Source: Candidatus Gastranaerophilales bacterium (GTDB taxonomy: Bacteria; Cyanobacteriota; Vampirovibrionia; Gastranaerophilales; Gastranaerophilaceae). Taken from it: 64,000 nucleotides of DNA. The notes beneath the pieces were generated by a model. It worked only from the letters and a program-made list of their open reading frames with translations, searched no databases and was not told where the DNA came from. The position numbers and the translations under genes were made by a program. The DNA lies in assembly GCA_944324385.1 (NCBI GenBank), contig CALUWD010000005.1:29948-93947 (forward strand). Direction: 5' to 3'. This document shows, one piece after another, positions 17,266 through 26,753 of the stretch (position 1 is its first letter; every line of letters begins with the position of its first letter).

Positions 17266-18438
17266 ATGGAAACAAAGGTCTACAGTAAAAACGATATATT
17301 GCAAAAACTGGCACAAGACGGTTTTTTTGTGGACTATCTTACGCTTGATTCTTTTCTTAGAAAATATAAAATTGAAGCTATTTTTGAAGATGAGAATGGA
17401 AGTGAATTTTTTGATAAAAGTGCTTATGATATTCTCGTTGCAAATGTATTAAAAAAGCCTGTAATGCAACAAGTGCAACCGCAAGTTCAGCAAGAACACA
17501 TTTATGAACAACAGACCCAGTTTCAACAGCCTGTGCAAAATAATATTGTAAATGAACAATTTTCTGCACAAAACAATCAAAATGTCCAAGCTCAAATTCC
17601 TCAAGAGCCTCAGGTGCAAAATCCTCCTCCTGCTCAGGAAGTAAAAGTTGAACAGGAGGTGGTTAATGAGCCGAATAAAGAAAAAGATAAAAAAGTTTCA
17701 CTAGAAAATATAAAATGGTACAGATGGGATGATGTTTCTGCAGATTTAACAACAGATGAAGTGCAGGAAAATGTTAAAATAATTGATTCCGACAAAAAAG
17801 AAGAAGATGTAGAGGCAAGTGCTCATTCGACTGAAGAACAAAATTCTCAGGCAAATGTTAGTGCAGAAAATATTAACGAACCTCAAACGCAAGCTACATA
17901 TTGGAATACTCCACAAAATAATGCAACCGATGCTATAAGCGAAGAACAGGTTAATTCTGCAAGTTCGTCTGCAACGCAAGCTAGTATAAATGAAATAATG
18001 GCTACGCCAGAGGGCTCTGAAGACGATTTTGATGACATTGAACTTTTGTCAGATTCAATTCAAGCACAAGAAAAATTTCAAAAATACATTGTAAATGAGC
18101 TTGCTAAGAAAAATATAGATCTTAGCATGCAAAAGCCAGAAAATGCTTTTAAATTTGATATTTCTGAAAAAACTTTGAATATGATCGCTCGTGCAATAGC
18201 AAAGAAGATTGCAAAACAGGTAAGTGCTGTTTTATCTAATAATGATGGAAATAATGTTAAGTTGATTCAGGCTGAAAAAAGGTCTCAAGCTTTGGAACAA
18301 AAAATTGCAACACTTGAGGAACAAAATAAAAAATTAAAATTACTCCTTGTAGAATCAAACAAGAATTTAAATTCATATAAGCCGACATTCTTCGGTTTTT
18401 ACAGATTTGTGCGAAATAAAACTAAGAAAAGAAAATAA
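17266..18438 (+). CDS. Gln-rich coiled-coil protein of unknown function
   Basis: A 390-residue protein without a signal peptide. A short N-terminal domain (YSKNDILQKLAQDGFFVDYL) is followed by roughly 200 residues of Gln/Glu/Asn-rich low complexity. It ends with a structured segment (QEKFQKYIVNELAKKNIDLS), a coiled coil (RSQALEQKIATLEEQNKKLK) and a basic tail (FYRFVRNKTKKRK). I recognise no family. It may act as a scaffold or a membrane- or DNA-proximal tether through the basic end. It is two bases upstream of rseP, so the two are probably cotranscribed. Confidence 0.6.
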   Translation: METKVYSKNDILQKLAQDGFFVDYLTLDSFLRKYKIEAIFEDENGSEFFDKSAYDILVANVLKKPVMQQVQPQVQQEHIYEQQTQFQQPVQNNIVNEQFSAQNNQNVQAQIPQEPQVQNPPPAQEVKVEQEVVNEPNKEKDKKVSLENIKWYRWDDVSADLTTDEVQENVKIIDSDKKEEDVEASAHSTEEQNSQANVSAENINEPQTQATYWNTPQNNATDAISEEQVNSASSSATQASINEIMATPEGSEDDFDDIELLSDSIQAQEKFQKYIVNELAKKNIDLSMQKPENAFKFDISEKTLNMIARAIAKKIAKQVSAVLSNNDGNNVKLIQAEKRSQALEQKIATLEEQNKKLKLLLVESNKNLNSYKPTFFGFYRFVRNKTKKRK

Positions 18439-18440
18439 AA

Positions 18441-19814
18441 ATGAATATTATAATAATGTTAATATTAATAAGCTTGCTTGTTTTGGTACATGAATTAGGC
18501 CATTATCTTGCAGCAAGAGCTTTTGGTATTCAAGTTTCGCATTTTGGCATTGGTCTTCCAATAGGTCCTGTTTTGTATGAAACAAAATGTGGTGATACAA
18601 AAATTACAATTCACGCGTTTTTATTGGGTGGCTATGTCTCTTTTCCTGATGATGACGAGGACAATGAGGATATAAAAGATCTTCCTCTTGATTCACCAAA
18701 AAGATTTAAAAATAAAAAACCATGGCAAAAGGCAGTAGTTGTATCTGCTGGTGTTTTTGCAAATGTTGTTTTTGCAATGTTTCTTGTAATGTTTTGCGCA
18801 GCTTACTATCATAAATTGCCAAGCAGCAAGTATGACGTTTATGTAAGTGATTTTTCACCTGAAATAAAGTCAAATGTTATGCAATCGGGTATTGAAAAAG
18901 GTGATAAAATTGTTAGTGTTAACGGTTCGACCATTACAAATTCCTACCAATTTATATTTCTTGTTCAAAAAAGCAAATATTTTGATGGTCTAGTTTCAAA
19001 AGAAACGGTTGAAACTAAATTAAAAGAACTAAAAAAGCTAAACCCAAACGTTGGTGAAAATATAAAAGCTGGTGAAGAAATCAAACTTCCTAAAATGACT
19101 GTTGAAAAACAGCTAAATGTTTCAGATAATGTTCTTTTGGGGATTGAAAAGTACAAAACAAATGAACTCGAGCTTTCAAAAGAACAAAAACAGCTTGCTC
19201 ATTTGCTTGAAAATAAAAATGAATTTGTAGCTGATAAAAATTATTCGCTAAATGATATTGCTTATGCTTTGTCAGACAGTTATAAGCCCTTAAGTATAAC
19301 AGTTTTGCGCGATAATAAAGAGCTGACTTTTAATGATATAAAAACATCAAAAGATGGACTTTTGGGTGTAAAACTTCAAGTTGATGAGATTTTTGTACCG
19401 GTTAAAACTCCACTTGATGTTATTACGCATTCTTGGGATTACCTTGTAGTAAACACTAAACTTATGCTTTTGGGTCTTTGGCAGCTTGTGAGTGGCAAAA
19501 TACCACTGAGCGATATGCATGGTATTGTTGCAATTACAAAAGTTGGCGGAGATATAATTGAAAACTCTGGTATGTTAAAAGGTCTTTTATTGAGTGCGAT
19601 TATAAGTATTGACCTTGCAATTATTAACCTTCTTCCAATTCCTGCGCTTGATGGCGGACACTTAATGTTTCTTGCGCTTGAAAAAATCGTCGGCAGGGAA
19701 CTTGATGAAAAAATTGTAGAGGGTATTTCAAGGGTATTTTTTATGCTCTTAATCCTTCTTATGATATATGTCGTATTTAATGATATTTTCGCCCTTGTAA
19801 CAAAACAACTATAA
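18441..19814 (+). CDS. rseP: RseP-type site-2 membrane metalloprotease (M50)
   Basis: Intramembrane zinc protease of 457 residues that cleaves transmembrane anti-sigma factors or signal remnants. The zinc motif HELGH is in the first helix (residues 18-22). The third zinc ligand region is LLPIPALDGGHL in the third membrane segment. A PDZ domain sits between them (IEKGDKIVSVNGSTITNSYQ), but it is split by an insertion of about 100 charged residues before the strand PLSITVLRDNKELTF. An acidic loop DDDEDNED follows the first helix. The neighbouring coiled-coil gene is a candidate partner. Confidence 0.85.
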   Translation: MNIIIMLILISLLVLVHELGHYLAARAFGIQVSHFGIGLPIGPVLYETKCGDTKITIHAFLLGGYVSFPDDDEDNEDIKDLPLDSPKRFKNKKPWQKAVVVSAGVFANVVFAMFLVMFCAAYYHKLPSSKYDVYVSDFSPEIKSNVMQSGIEKGDKIVSVNGSTITNSYQFIFLVQKSKYFDGLVSKETVETKLKELKKLNPNVGENIKAGEEIKLPKMTVEKQLNVSDNVLLGIEKYKTNELELSKEQKQLAHLLENKNEFVADKNYSLNDIAYALSDSYKPLSITVLRDNKELTFNDIKTSKDGLLGVKLQVDEIFVPVKTPLDVITHSWDYLVVNTKLMLLGLWQLVSGKIPLSDMHGIVAITKVGGDIIENSGMLKGLLLSAIISIDLAIINLLPIPALDGGHLMFLALEKIVGRELDEKIVEGISRVFFMLLILLMIYVVFNDIFALVTKQL

Positions 19815-19828
19815 TGCTTGAGCCAGAC

Positions 19829-19857
19829 TTGACGAGCATAGTTGCGCGTGTTATATT
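19829..19857 (+). promoter_or_regulatory. Sigma-70 promoter of rpsU
   Basis: TTGACG (19829-19834) and TATATT (19852-19857) are spaced by 17 bases, upstream of the very strong SD AAGGAGGTGA of rpsU. Confidence 0.6.
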
Positions 19858-19898
19858 TAAGCATATTGTAAGTAAAAGCTTTGAAGGAGGTGAAACAA

Positions 19899-20072
19899 AT
19901 GCCTGAAGTAAGAGTTCGTGAGAATGAAAGTATTGAAAGCGCTCTTAAAAGATTTAAGAAAAAAATTCAAAAAGCAGGAATTTTATCTGAAATCAAACGT
20001 AGGGAAAGGTATGAAAAACCTTCTGTTAAAAGAAAACGCAAATCAGAAGCAGCGCGTAAAAGACGAGTTTAA
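19899..20072 (+). CDS. rpsU: 30S ribosomal protein S21
   Basis: A 57-residue small-subunit protein starting [19 protein letters not shown] and ending with the basic tail [19 protein letters not shown]21 contributes to mRNA start-site recognition. The frame could begin at TTG 19881, but the perfect SD AAGGAGGTGA lies within it, fixing the ATG at 19899. It has its own promoter and terminator. Confidence 0.95.
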   Translation: MPEVRVRENESIESALKRFKKKIQKAGILSEIKRRERYEKPSVKRKRKSEAARKRRV

Positions 20073-20078
20073 TTTTTT

Positions 20079-20101
20079 GGGGGATTGATTTCCCCCTTTT
20101 T
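20079..20101 (+). terminator. Terminator of rpsU
   Basis: GGGGGA and TCCCCC form a stem around TTGATT, followed by five T. Confidence 0.9.
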
Positions 20102-20116
20102 AAAAAGGGGTGTAAA

Positions 20117-20617
20117 ATGGCAAAAGATTGCAGTTTTGATGTAGTATCTGAATTTGACAAACAAGAGCTTGTTAACGCTGTTGATCAAGTTAAAAGAGAA
20201 CTTAATTCAAGGTTTGACTTAAAAGGTTCAAATTCTGATGTTGTTTTAGATGGTGATAAATCAATCACAATTACAACAAGTGACGATATGAAACTAAGAA
20301 ATATTTTGGACATTTTACAAAGTAAAATGGTTAAAAGAAATCTTAGTATCAAAATTTTAGATGCACAAACCCCAGAAGCAGCGCTTGGCGGAAATGTTAG
20401 ACAGGTTTTTAACCTTAAAAAAGGGCTTTCTCAAGAGCTTGCAAAAAAAATTACAGCAGCAATTAAAGATTCAAAAATAAAAGTTCAAGCCTCAATTCAA
20501 GGTGAGCAAGTACGCGTTAGTGGGAAAAGCAAAGACGATCTGCAAGCTGTAATTAAGCTTTTAAAAGATAAAGAAGACAGTTTTAATATACCTTTACAGT
20601 TTACAAATTACAGATAA
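20117..20617 (+). CDS. yajQ: YajQ family nucleotide-binding protein
   Basis: UPF0234/DUF520 protein of 166 residues. It starts with the typical CSFDVVSEFDKQELVNAVDQ, has RFDLKGSNSDVVLD and ends QVRVSGKSKDDLQAVIKLLK then FNIPLQFTNYR. Family members bind nucleotides, cyclic di-GMP in some species, and act as regulators or chaperone-like factors; the ligand here is unknown. AAGGGGTG is the SD. It is followed immediately by nadK. Confidence 0.9.
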   Translation: MAKDCSFDVVSEFDKQELVNAVDQVKRELNSRFDLKGSNSDVVLDGDKSITITTSDDMKLRNILDILQSKMVKRNLSIKILDAQTPEAALGGNVRQVFNLKKGLSQELAKKITAAIKDSKIKVQASIQGEQVRVSGKSKDDLQAVIKLLKDKEDSFNIPLQFTNYR

Positions 20618-20618
20618 A

Positions 20619-21422
20619 ATGGAACTAAGTTTAAAAAATGTGGCAGTTGTTTGTAACCCTGAAATAGAGGGTACAATTTCTGTTGCACAAGAAATTGCCC
20701 AAAAGTTCGACAATGCTTGTGTTTATACTCTTGATAAAATGCCTGACAATTCAGACTTTGTAATAGTTGTTGGCGGGGATGGCACACTTTTAAAGTGTGC
20801 TAGAAAATATAGTGTAAAAGATGTTCCTATTTTTGGCTTTAATATGGGTAGGTTGGGCTTTTTGGCGCAAGCCATGCCTGATGAAATTGATTTTGTGACA
20901 AATAAAATTAAGCAGGGTGATTTTAGAATTGAAAAAAGAATAATGCTGAAATGTCCGACAACAGGGGCTGTTGCGTTAAATGATATGGTAATTCGCGGGG
21001 CAACTTTCTCTCGTACCTCTACTTTAAATTTATATATTAACGGAATAAAATTATGCTCTTATCTTGCTGACGGGCTTATAATTTCAACACCTACAGGTTC
21101 AACTGCTTACGCTCTTTCAGCCGGTGGGCCAATTATTTCGCCAAATATTGAATGTTTTGTAGTTGTTCCAATTTGTCCACATACGCTTAATGCCAGACCC
21201 ATTGTAATTCCTGCAAGTGAATATATAAAGATTACAACGCCGGATGCGCCTAAGGATTTTCAGATTACGGCTGACGGACAAGACGCAAAGATAATAAAAA
21301 GTGAAATTTGTGTAGAGAAAAATGATAAATATGCAAAATTGCTGCTTTTAAATAACGACGGTTCGCATTTTTACGACGTTTTAAGGGAAAAGCTGCACTG
21401 GGGAATGGCGCCGAATAAATAA
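20619..21422 (+). CDS. nadK: NAD kinase
   Basis: Phosphorylates NAD to NADP in the cytoplasm. It has 267 residues. The nucleotide motif GGDGTLLKC begins at residue 52. Substrate-binding LNDMVIRG and the glycine-rich TPTGSTAYALSAGGPIISP are intact, followed by the C-terminal beta sandwich. The gene lies between yajQ (one base upstream) and recN, whose ATG overlaps its stop (TAATG). The nadK-recN pairing is common in bacteria. Confidence 0.95.
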   Translation: MELSLKNVAVVCNPEIEGTISVAQEIAQKFDNACVYTLDKMPDNSDFVIVVGGDGTLLKCARKYSVKDVPIFGFNMGRLGFLAQAMPDEIDFVTNKIKQGDFRIEKRIMLKCPTTGAVALNDMVIRGATFSRTSTLNLYINGIKLCSYLADGLIISTPTGSTAYALSAGGPIISPNIECFVVVPICPHTLNARPIVIPASEYIKITTPDAPKDFQITADGQDAKIIKSEICVEKNDKYAKLLLLNNDGSHFYDVLREKLHWGMAPNK

Positions 21423-23059
21423 TGATTAAATCTGTATTGATTAAAAATTTTATATTAATTGATGAGCTGTTTTTAGAATTTGAAAACGGTTTTAATGTTT
21501 TAACGGGTGAAACCGGTGCTGGGAAAAGTATTATTTTAAAAGCAATTGATACTGCTCTTGGCGCAAGGGTTTCAAAGGATGTCATTCTTGATAAAACAAA
21601 ACCGGCGCTTATTGAGCTTACTTTTTCGCACTCAAAAAAAGATTTAAAAAATCTCTTAAAGTTTGACTTGTGCGAAGAAACGGTTATTTCAAGGGAAATT
21701 GGTTTAAATTCTCAAAAATGCCGTTTAAATGGCGCGCTTGTAAATCTTGATACTCTGAAAGAATTAAGAGAATATCTTGTTGATATTCACTCCCAAAATC
21801 AAAGTTATACTTATGTAATGCCAAAGTATCATATAGAGTTGCTCGATGCTTATTGTGCAAGTGTAGATACGGATTTTTTAAATAACTATAACTGCTATAA
21901 AAAGGCTTATTCTGAGCTGTGTGAAATTTCAAAAAAACTAAATTCGCTCAAGGAAAATAATTCTAAAAATTTGCAAGAGATTGATTTTTTGAAATTTCAA
22001 CTAAATGAAATTGACTCTGCTGAAATTTATGAAAATGAAGAAGAAGAACTAAATTCAGAGCTTGAAGTTTTATCAAATGTCCAAACTCTAAAAGAGCTAA
22101 CTTACGGTGTTTACTACTCTTTGGGTGATGACGATGGTATAAATAACGCTCTTAGCAAGTTAAATGCGTCACTATCAAATGCCGTAAGTTACGATAAAAA
22201 GCTTGAAGAAGTTCAGGGAAGTTTTATTGAAGCGTATGAAAATCTAAAATACTGTTGTGATTATTTAAGAGAGTACTCTCAAAATCTTGAGGACAACCCC
22301 CAAAGGTTAAATGAAATTAATGAAAGACTTTCTTTGATTTTAAAATTAAAGCGCAAATACGGTGATATTTTTGAAGCAAGGGAAAAATTTGCAGCACAAT
22401 TGAGTGAGATTGAAGGTGACTTTTCTTCTGTCGATGAACTTGAAGCAAGGCAAGCTAAGCTTTCTAGGGAAGCTGATGAGCTTTCTTGCAAGATTTCAAA
22501 TGTTAGAAAAAAATGCACTGATGAATTATCAAAATTAATAGTTGAGCAACTAAGAAAATTAGAGCTTTCAAAGGCTGAATTTGAAATTCAAGTAAAAGAA
22601 AAGCCGCTTGATTTAAAAGGGGCTGATGATGTGGAATTTTTTATAACAACAAATGTATCCTCCCCTCTTGCACCTCTTGCTAAAGTTGCCTCTGGCGGTG
22701 AAATTTCTCGTGTAATGCTTGCGATAAAGACTGTTTTTGCAAATGTTGATATGGTTTCATCGATTATTTTTGATGAAATAGATACAGGAATCTCGGGTAA
22801 AGCCTCAAATGCTGTAGCACAAGCAATTTCAGAGCTTTCAAATAATATTCAAGTCTTTGCAATTACGCATCAGCCAATTATTGCAGCAAGAGCAAATGCG
22901 CACTTTGTTGTATCAAAAAGTCAAAATGAAAAAACAAAAGTTTGTACTAAAAAACTTCAAAGTGAAAATGAAAGGCTTGAAGCCATTGCTTCACTTGCTT
23001 CAGGTGAGGTTAACAGTATTTCTGTGTCTTTTGCAAAAGAGCTATTGAATATTAATTAA
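21422..23059 (+). CDS. recN: DNA repair protein RecN
   Basis: SMC-like ATPase that acts in double-strand break repair and keeps DNA ends together. It has 545 residues. Walker A is LTGETGAGKSIILKAID (near residue 28), and the central coiled coil spans roughly 150-360. The C-terminal half has the ABC signature LAKVASGGEISRVMLAIK, Walker B (IIFDEIDTGISGKAS) and the His switch (FAITHQP). The start overlaps the nadK stop by one base. No LexA-type operator was recognised upstream. Confidence 0.95.
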   Translation: MIKSVLIKNFILIDELFLEFENGFNVLTGETGAGKSIILKAIDTALGARVSKDVILDKTKPALIELTFSHSKKDLKNLLKFDLCEETVISREIGLNSQKCRLNGALVNLDTLKELREYLVDIHSQNQSYTYVMPKYHIELLDAYCASVDTDFLNNYNCYKKAYSELCEISKKLNSLKENNSKNLQEIDFLKFQLNEIDSAEIYENEEEELNSELEVLSNVQTLKELTYGVYYSLGDDDGINNALSKLNASLSNAVSYDKKLEEVQGSFIEAYENLKYCCDYLREYSQNLEDNPQRLNEINERLSLILKLKRKYGDIFEAREKFAAQLSEIEGDFSSVDELEARQAKLSREADELSCKISNVRKKCTDELSKLIVEQLRKLELSKAEFEIQVKEKPLDLKGADDVEFFITTNVSSPLAPLAKVASGGEISRVMLAIKTVFANVDMVSSIIFDEIDTGISGKASNAVAQAISELSNNIQVFAITHQPIIAARANAHFVVSKSQNEKTKVCTKKLQSENERLEAIASLASGEVNSISVSFAKELLNIN

Positions 23060-23156
23060 AGTTTTGTTAAAAACTTGACAAATATAATTGTATATTTTTA
23101 AACTTCTTGTTAGAATTTAGTCGTATATTGCCAGATTGGGTGTGAAGGATTTTAAG

Positions 23157-24062
23157 ATGAAAGTTAATTTTAGTGTCGCAGGGATGCCTGTAAAAAGTTT
23201 TACAAACAATGGTGTTTCGAATTCTTTTGTTAATTTTAAGTTAGCAAATCAACCTTTGCAAAGAGATGTCTTTGTAAAGTCAACTCCTGCGTTTAGGGGC
23301 GATATTGATACTGATATAAGAGAAGATGTTGTTGAAAATGCTGTTGATGGTATTGCTTCTTGTCTTGCAACTTATGCAAATATCAGTGCGCATGCAATGA
23401 GGCATAAAATGCCATTGAAGTCAGATTTTGACTATTGCATGGATAATTTCTTTTTGCTTTGCTGTGCTGCTTCTTCAAGCTATGCTATGCCATATGGTGA
23501 TGTAAAATACCCAAATGAGCCGGAGTTCGTTGAGATTTTACAAACACTTTGGGACAATAGCAAGGGTCTTGAAGGTGCAAATGAGCAAGATTACCTTACA
23601 GATGCTATTTTAGATTTACCTGAAAATAAAAGAAAATATCATATAAAAGATTTTGTAAAAGATGATATAGCACGTGCTATGAATGTTTACGCTAAAAACA
23701 GATATGACATTGAATTAAACAGTAGAGATGATATTGAGGAATTTGCCTCAAGAGTTTATAATGATGAATCTACAAGAACAATTAAAGAAACTGTTTCTTA
23801 CGCTGCTGTTAGAAAGGCGCAAAAAGGAAAATTGAGCAGGCATGTAAGAAAACTCGCTGATTTTCCTGATACAAAATCAATGTTAGAGTATTTGTTTGAA
23901 AATAAAAATAAATTTTTTGGCCCTTATATGAGCCTGAGGGAGCGTTTTATTATAACAAAGCCTGTTGAACACGAGCCATTTTTTACAGATGGTGATCCTT
24001 ATGAGGACCATAGAACCCCAGCAGAAAAGGCAGTTGACCAAATGAACGGCTGGCCTTGGTAA
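23157..24062 (+). CDS. Orphan protein with N-terminal F-x-G tag
   Basis: A 301-residue protein starting MKVNFSVAGMPVKSF, with the segment STPAFRGD at residues 42-49 and then a largely helical body (ENAVDGIASCLATYANISAH, DFVKDDIARAMNVYAKNRYD). The end is acidic (FTDGDPYEDHRTPAEKAVDQ). I recognise no domain family. The first 50 residues, polar with N-F and F-x-G, resemble the starts of three proteins at 54-59 kb. AAGGA seven bases before ATG 23157 fixes the start. It is convergent with ftsY. Confidence 0.7.
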   Translation: MKVNFSVAGMPVKSFTNNGVSNSFVNFKLANQPLQRDVFVKSTPAFRGDIDTDIREDVVENAVDGIASCLATYANISAHAMRHKMPLKSDFDYCMDNFFLLCCAASSSYAMPYGDVKYPNEPEFVEILQTLWDNSKGLEGANEQDYLTDAILDLPENKRKYHIKDFVKDDIARAMNVYAKNRYDIELNSRDDIEEFASRVYNDESTRTIKETVSYAAVRKAQKGKLSRHVRKLADFPDTKSMLEYLFENKNKFFGPYMSLRERFIITKPVEHEPFFTDGDPYEDHRTPAEKAVDQMNGWPW

Positions 24063-24998
24063 TTAACTAAAAATTGCCTCGATAAATTCAGTTCTATCAA
24101 AGTTTTTAAGATCTTCGATTTTTTCGCCTATTCCTACAAGTTTTGCAGGGAGGGCGAATTCTTTTGCAATGGCAATGATTATACCGCCTTTTGCAGAACC
24201 ATCAAGTTTTGTTATTGCAACTGATGTCAAATTAAGTGCTTCTTTGAAAACTTTTGCTTGGGAAAGTCCGTTTTGACCTAAATTTGCATCTAAAACAAGC
24301 ATGCACTCTGAAAGCGAATCAGGCGCATTTTTGTCTATGACATTTTTGATTTTCTTTAATTCTTCAATGAGGTTAAATTTATTTTGCAGTCTGCCTGCGG
24401 TGTCAATTATTATAATGTCAAAGTTTTCCTTTTTGGCGCGCTCAATTGCTTCATAAACAACCGAGGCGCTGTCTGCCTTGTCGCGCCTAATTATTTCAAC
24501 ATCTGCCCTTTTAGACCAGATATCAAGCTGTTCTTCAGCTGCTGCGCGAAAAGTGTCCCCTGCTGCAAGTAAAACTTTTTTGCCTGAGTCCTTAAATCTT
24601 TTTGCAAGCTTGCCAATAAGAGTTGTTTTGCCTGCACCGTTAACACCTGCTATAAAGTATATATTAAGCGAATTTTCTTTGTAATTCAGCTCATTTGAAC
24701 CTGCGCTGGCAAGAATTTCTTCAAATTCTTTTCTCAAAAAATCTTTTAGTTCCGATGATTTAAGATTTTTAGATTTAATTTTTTCAACTATTTCAACACT
24801 TAAATCTACCCCCAAGTCTGCTTTTATAAGTGTTGCTTCAATGTCTTCAAGGGTGAACTCGTCAATTTCTTCGCTTGATGAGGCTATCTCTACAACATTT
24901 TCAATAAGAGCTTTTGAGGTTTTTGAAAGGGCGTTTTTTAAGGCTTCAAAGCCTTCTGAAACAATATTTTTTTTGTCTTTTTTGAAAAAATTAAACAT
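24063..24998 (-). CDS. ftsY: Signal recognition particle receptor FtsY
   Basis: GTPase that docks SRP-ribosome complexes at the inner membrane. It has about 311 residues, with a short N-terminal acidic/hydrophobic A region. The NG domain includes IAGVNGAGKTTLIGKLAKRF (G1), AAGDTFRAAAEEQL, IIIDTAGRLQNKFNLIEEL (G3), AITKLDGSAKGG (G4) and LVGIGEKIEDLKNFD. An alternative TTG start lies at 25019; ATG 24998 is preferred. It overlaps the end of nusB by eight bases, so the two are cotranscribed. Confidence 0.95.
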   Translation of the reverse strand: MFNFFKKDKKNIVSEGFEALKNALSKTSKALIENVVEIASSSEEIDEFTLEDIEATLIKADLGVDLSVEIVEKIKSKNLKSSELKDFLRKEFEEILASAGSNELNYKENSLNIYFIAGVNGAGKTTLIGKLAKRFKDSGKKVLLAAGDTFRAAAEEQLDIWSKRADVEIIRRDKADSASVVYEAIERAKKENFDIIIIDTAGRLQNKFNLIEELKKIKNVIDKNAPDSLSECMLVLDANLGQNGLSQAKVFKEALNLTSVAITKLDGSAKGGIIIAIAKEFALPAKLVGIGEKIEDLKNFDRTEFIEAIFS

Positions 24999-25644
24999 AT
25001 CTTTCAACCACTTTTGCAAGAATACCGTTTATAAAAGACGGTGAATCATCTGTTGAGTATTTTTTTGCAAGCTCAAGTGCTTCATCAATTACAACTTTGT
25101 GTGGCGCATCTTTCATAAAAACAAGCTCTATAATTGAAATTCTTAAAATATCTTTGTCTATTTTAAAGAGCCTGTCTATATCCCAGCCAAAAGCAAGTTC
25201 TTTAATTATGTTATCAACATCTTGTTTTTTCTCTTTAAAAGTTGTGGCAATTTTGTTTATATAATCTCTAACATCGGTTTTTTGCGAAAGTGTGCTTAAC
25301 TCCGCTATTTCAAGTGCATTTACAGCTTTATCGCAAACAGAAAGTATTGTTTTGATTCTGCCTGACATATCGCTTGTAAGCGGAATTCTAACAGGTACGT
25401 TATTAGCATCAATAGGTCTTTTCAAATTATCAGGGTGATTATTTTCGTACTCATCTATAAATTGTGCAATGTCGTTTAATCCGCTGGTTGCCAAGTTTAG
25501 CTCCTCTTGTGATGAGCTAATAAGCGTCCTTACCGATTTTAGGACTATTTTTTCAAAGTCATCGTCTTTATAGTTATCCAGTTTTTTCTCTAATTGAGAA
25601 AATAATATGAGTGCCAGCTCTCTTGAAGCTCGTCTTGCTTGCAT
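24991..25644 (-). CDS. nusB: Transcription antitermination factor NusB, long form
   Basis: A 217-residue NusB. The N-terminus (MQARRASRELALILFSQLEK) and the conserved C-terminal half (RLFKIDKDILRISIIELVFM, VVIDEALELAKKYSTDDSPS, FINGILAKVV) match the family. About 70 extra residues in the middle make it longer than the E. coli protein, similar to cyanobacterial forms. It acts in rRNA antitermination with NusE. It is upstream of ftsY and overlaps it. Confidence 0.9.
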   Translation of the reverse strand: MQARRASRELALILFSQLEKKLDNYKDDDFEKIVLKSVRTLISSSQEELNLATSGLNDIAQFIDEYENNHPDNLKRPIDANNVPVRIPLTSDMSGRIKTILSVCDKAVNALEIAELSTLSQKTDVRDYINKIATTFKEKKQDVDNIIKELAFGWDIDRLFKIDKDILRISIIELVFMKDAPHKVVIDEALELAKKYSTDDSPSFINGILAKVVERYV

Positions 25645-25694
25645 AGTTGTTTCCTTCTTTATTGTCGTTAAGTTAATTATAGATGAAAAATTTT

Positions 25695-26753
25695 TTATTT
25701 ACAGATTTTTTTAATATTTTCTAAATAATTTTTTGCGCATTTGTAATATTCAAGTTCTTGGGCAAGTTTAATTGCATTAGATGAAATTTTGTTTAATTCT
25801 TCCTTGTCCATAGAAATTATTTTCTTTATTATCTTTGCAATATTTTCTTTATCAGGCTCTATAATAAAACCGTTTTTATTGTTTTGTATAAACCCATCCA
25901 TACCACTATTTTTAGTGCAAATTACAATACAGCCCTTAGCCAGTGCCTCAAGGTAACTCAAGCCAAAGGTTTCTTTCTTGGATGGTAAAATAAAAATTTG
26001 CGCTTCCTCAAGTGCTTCTAAAACTTCTTGCCTTGGCCTTTGTCCCATAAATTTTACATTTAAATTTTGTGCCATTTTTTTTAATTTTTTTTCTTCATAT
26101 CCACTGCCATAAATTTCAAGAGGCACATTTTTAATTTCTTTCATTGCTAAAATCAGCTCTTTTAAATTTTTTCTTTTAATAAGAGATGACGCGCAAATAA
26201 TTTTTAATTTTTTCTCTTTAAAAGACGCACTTGTAATTTCTTCCTTTTTTATTCCTGAGGGGGCTAAAAAAACATTTTCAAAGGGTAATTTATCTCTAAT
26301 CCAATATGAGCGTGCGCCAACTTTGTCTGCGTTTTCAAGCGCATTTTTTAAAGTTGAGGCAAAGTAAAATTTATATTTTTCAAGAACTTCAATGTCGCTT
26401 GAGTGGCAAATTGCAATATGTGGTTTTTTAAATTTATGCTTGATTTTTGCCCCACAAATATTGCCTGATGGCATATGCGATACAATAACATCAAAGTTTT
26501 TAGGCACTTTTGGATTTAAATAAAAAGGTAATAAAAAGTTTTGATTATAAATTTTAATCCCATTGCGCTCATACCAGCCTTGTTTAAATGGTTTTCTGCC
26601 TCTTAGAATCGAGTTTAAAATTAAATCTGCCCTTAAAATACTAATTTCGCAGCCTAAATCTTTAAGTGCAAGCGCAAAATTTTCAATTGCCAAAGGTATG
26701 CCTTTGTGTTTTTCTTCAAGCGGATATAAGTCTGTAACTAAAAGTATTTTCAT
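25695..26753 (-). CDS. Family 4 glycosyltransferase
   Basis: A 352-residue GT-B retaining glycosyltransferase. The N-terminal Rossmann domain starts ILLVTDLYPLEEKHKGIP, and the nucleotide-sugar site in the C-terminal domain includes FMGQRPRQEVLEALEEAQIF, then LPSKKETFGLSYLEALAKGC with the E-x7-E motif. It likely works on a cell-surface glycan or glycolipid at the cytoplasmic face of the membrane. The acceptor is unknown. It starts one base after the glyS stop. Confidence 0.85.
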   Translation of the reverse strand: MKILLVTDLYPLEEKHKGIPLAIENFALALKDLGCEISILRADLILNSILRGRKPFKQGWYERNGIKIYNQNFLLPFYLNPKVPKNFDVIVSHMPSGNICGAKIKHKFKKPHIAICHSSDIEVLEKYKFYFASTLKNALENADKVGARSYWIRDKLPFENVFLAPSGIKKEEITSASFKEKKLKIICASSLIKRKNLKELILAMKEIKNVPLEIYGSGYEEKKLKKMAQNLNVKFMGQRPRQEVLEALEEAQIFILPSKKETFGLSYLEALAKGCIVICTKNSGMDGFIQNNKNGFIIEPDKENIAKIIKKIISMDKEELNKISSNAIKLAQELEYYKCAKNYLENIKKICK

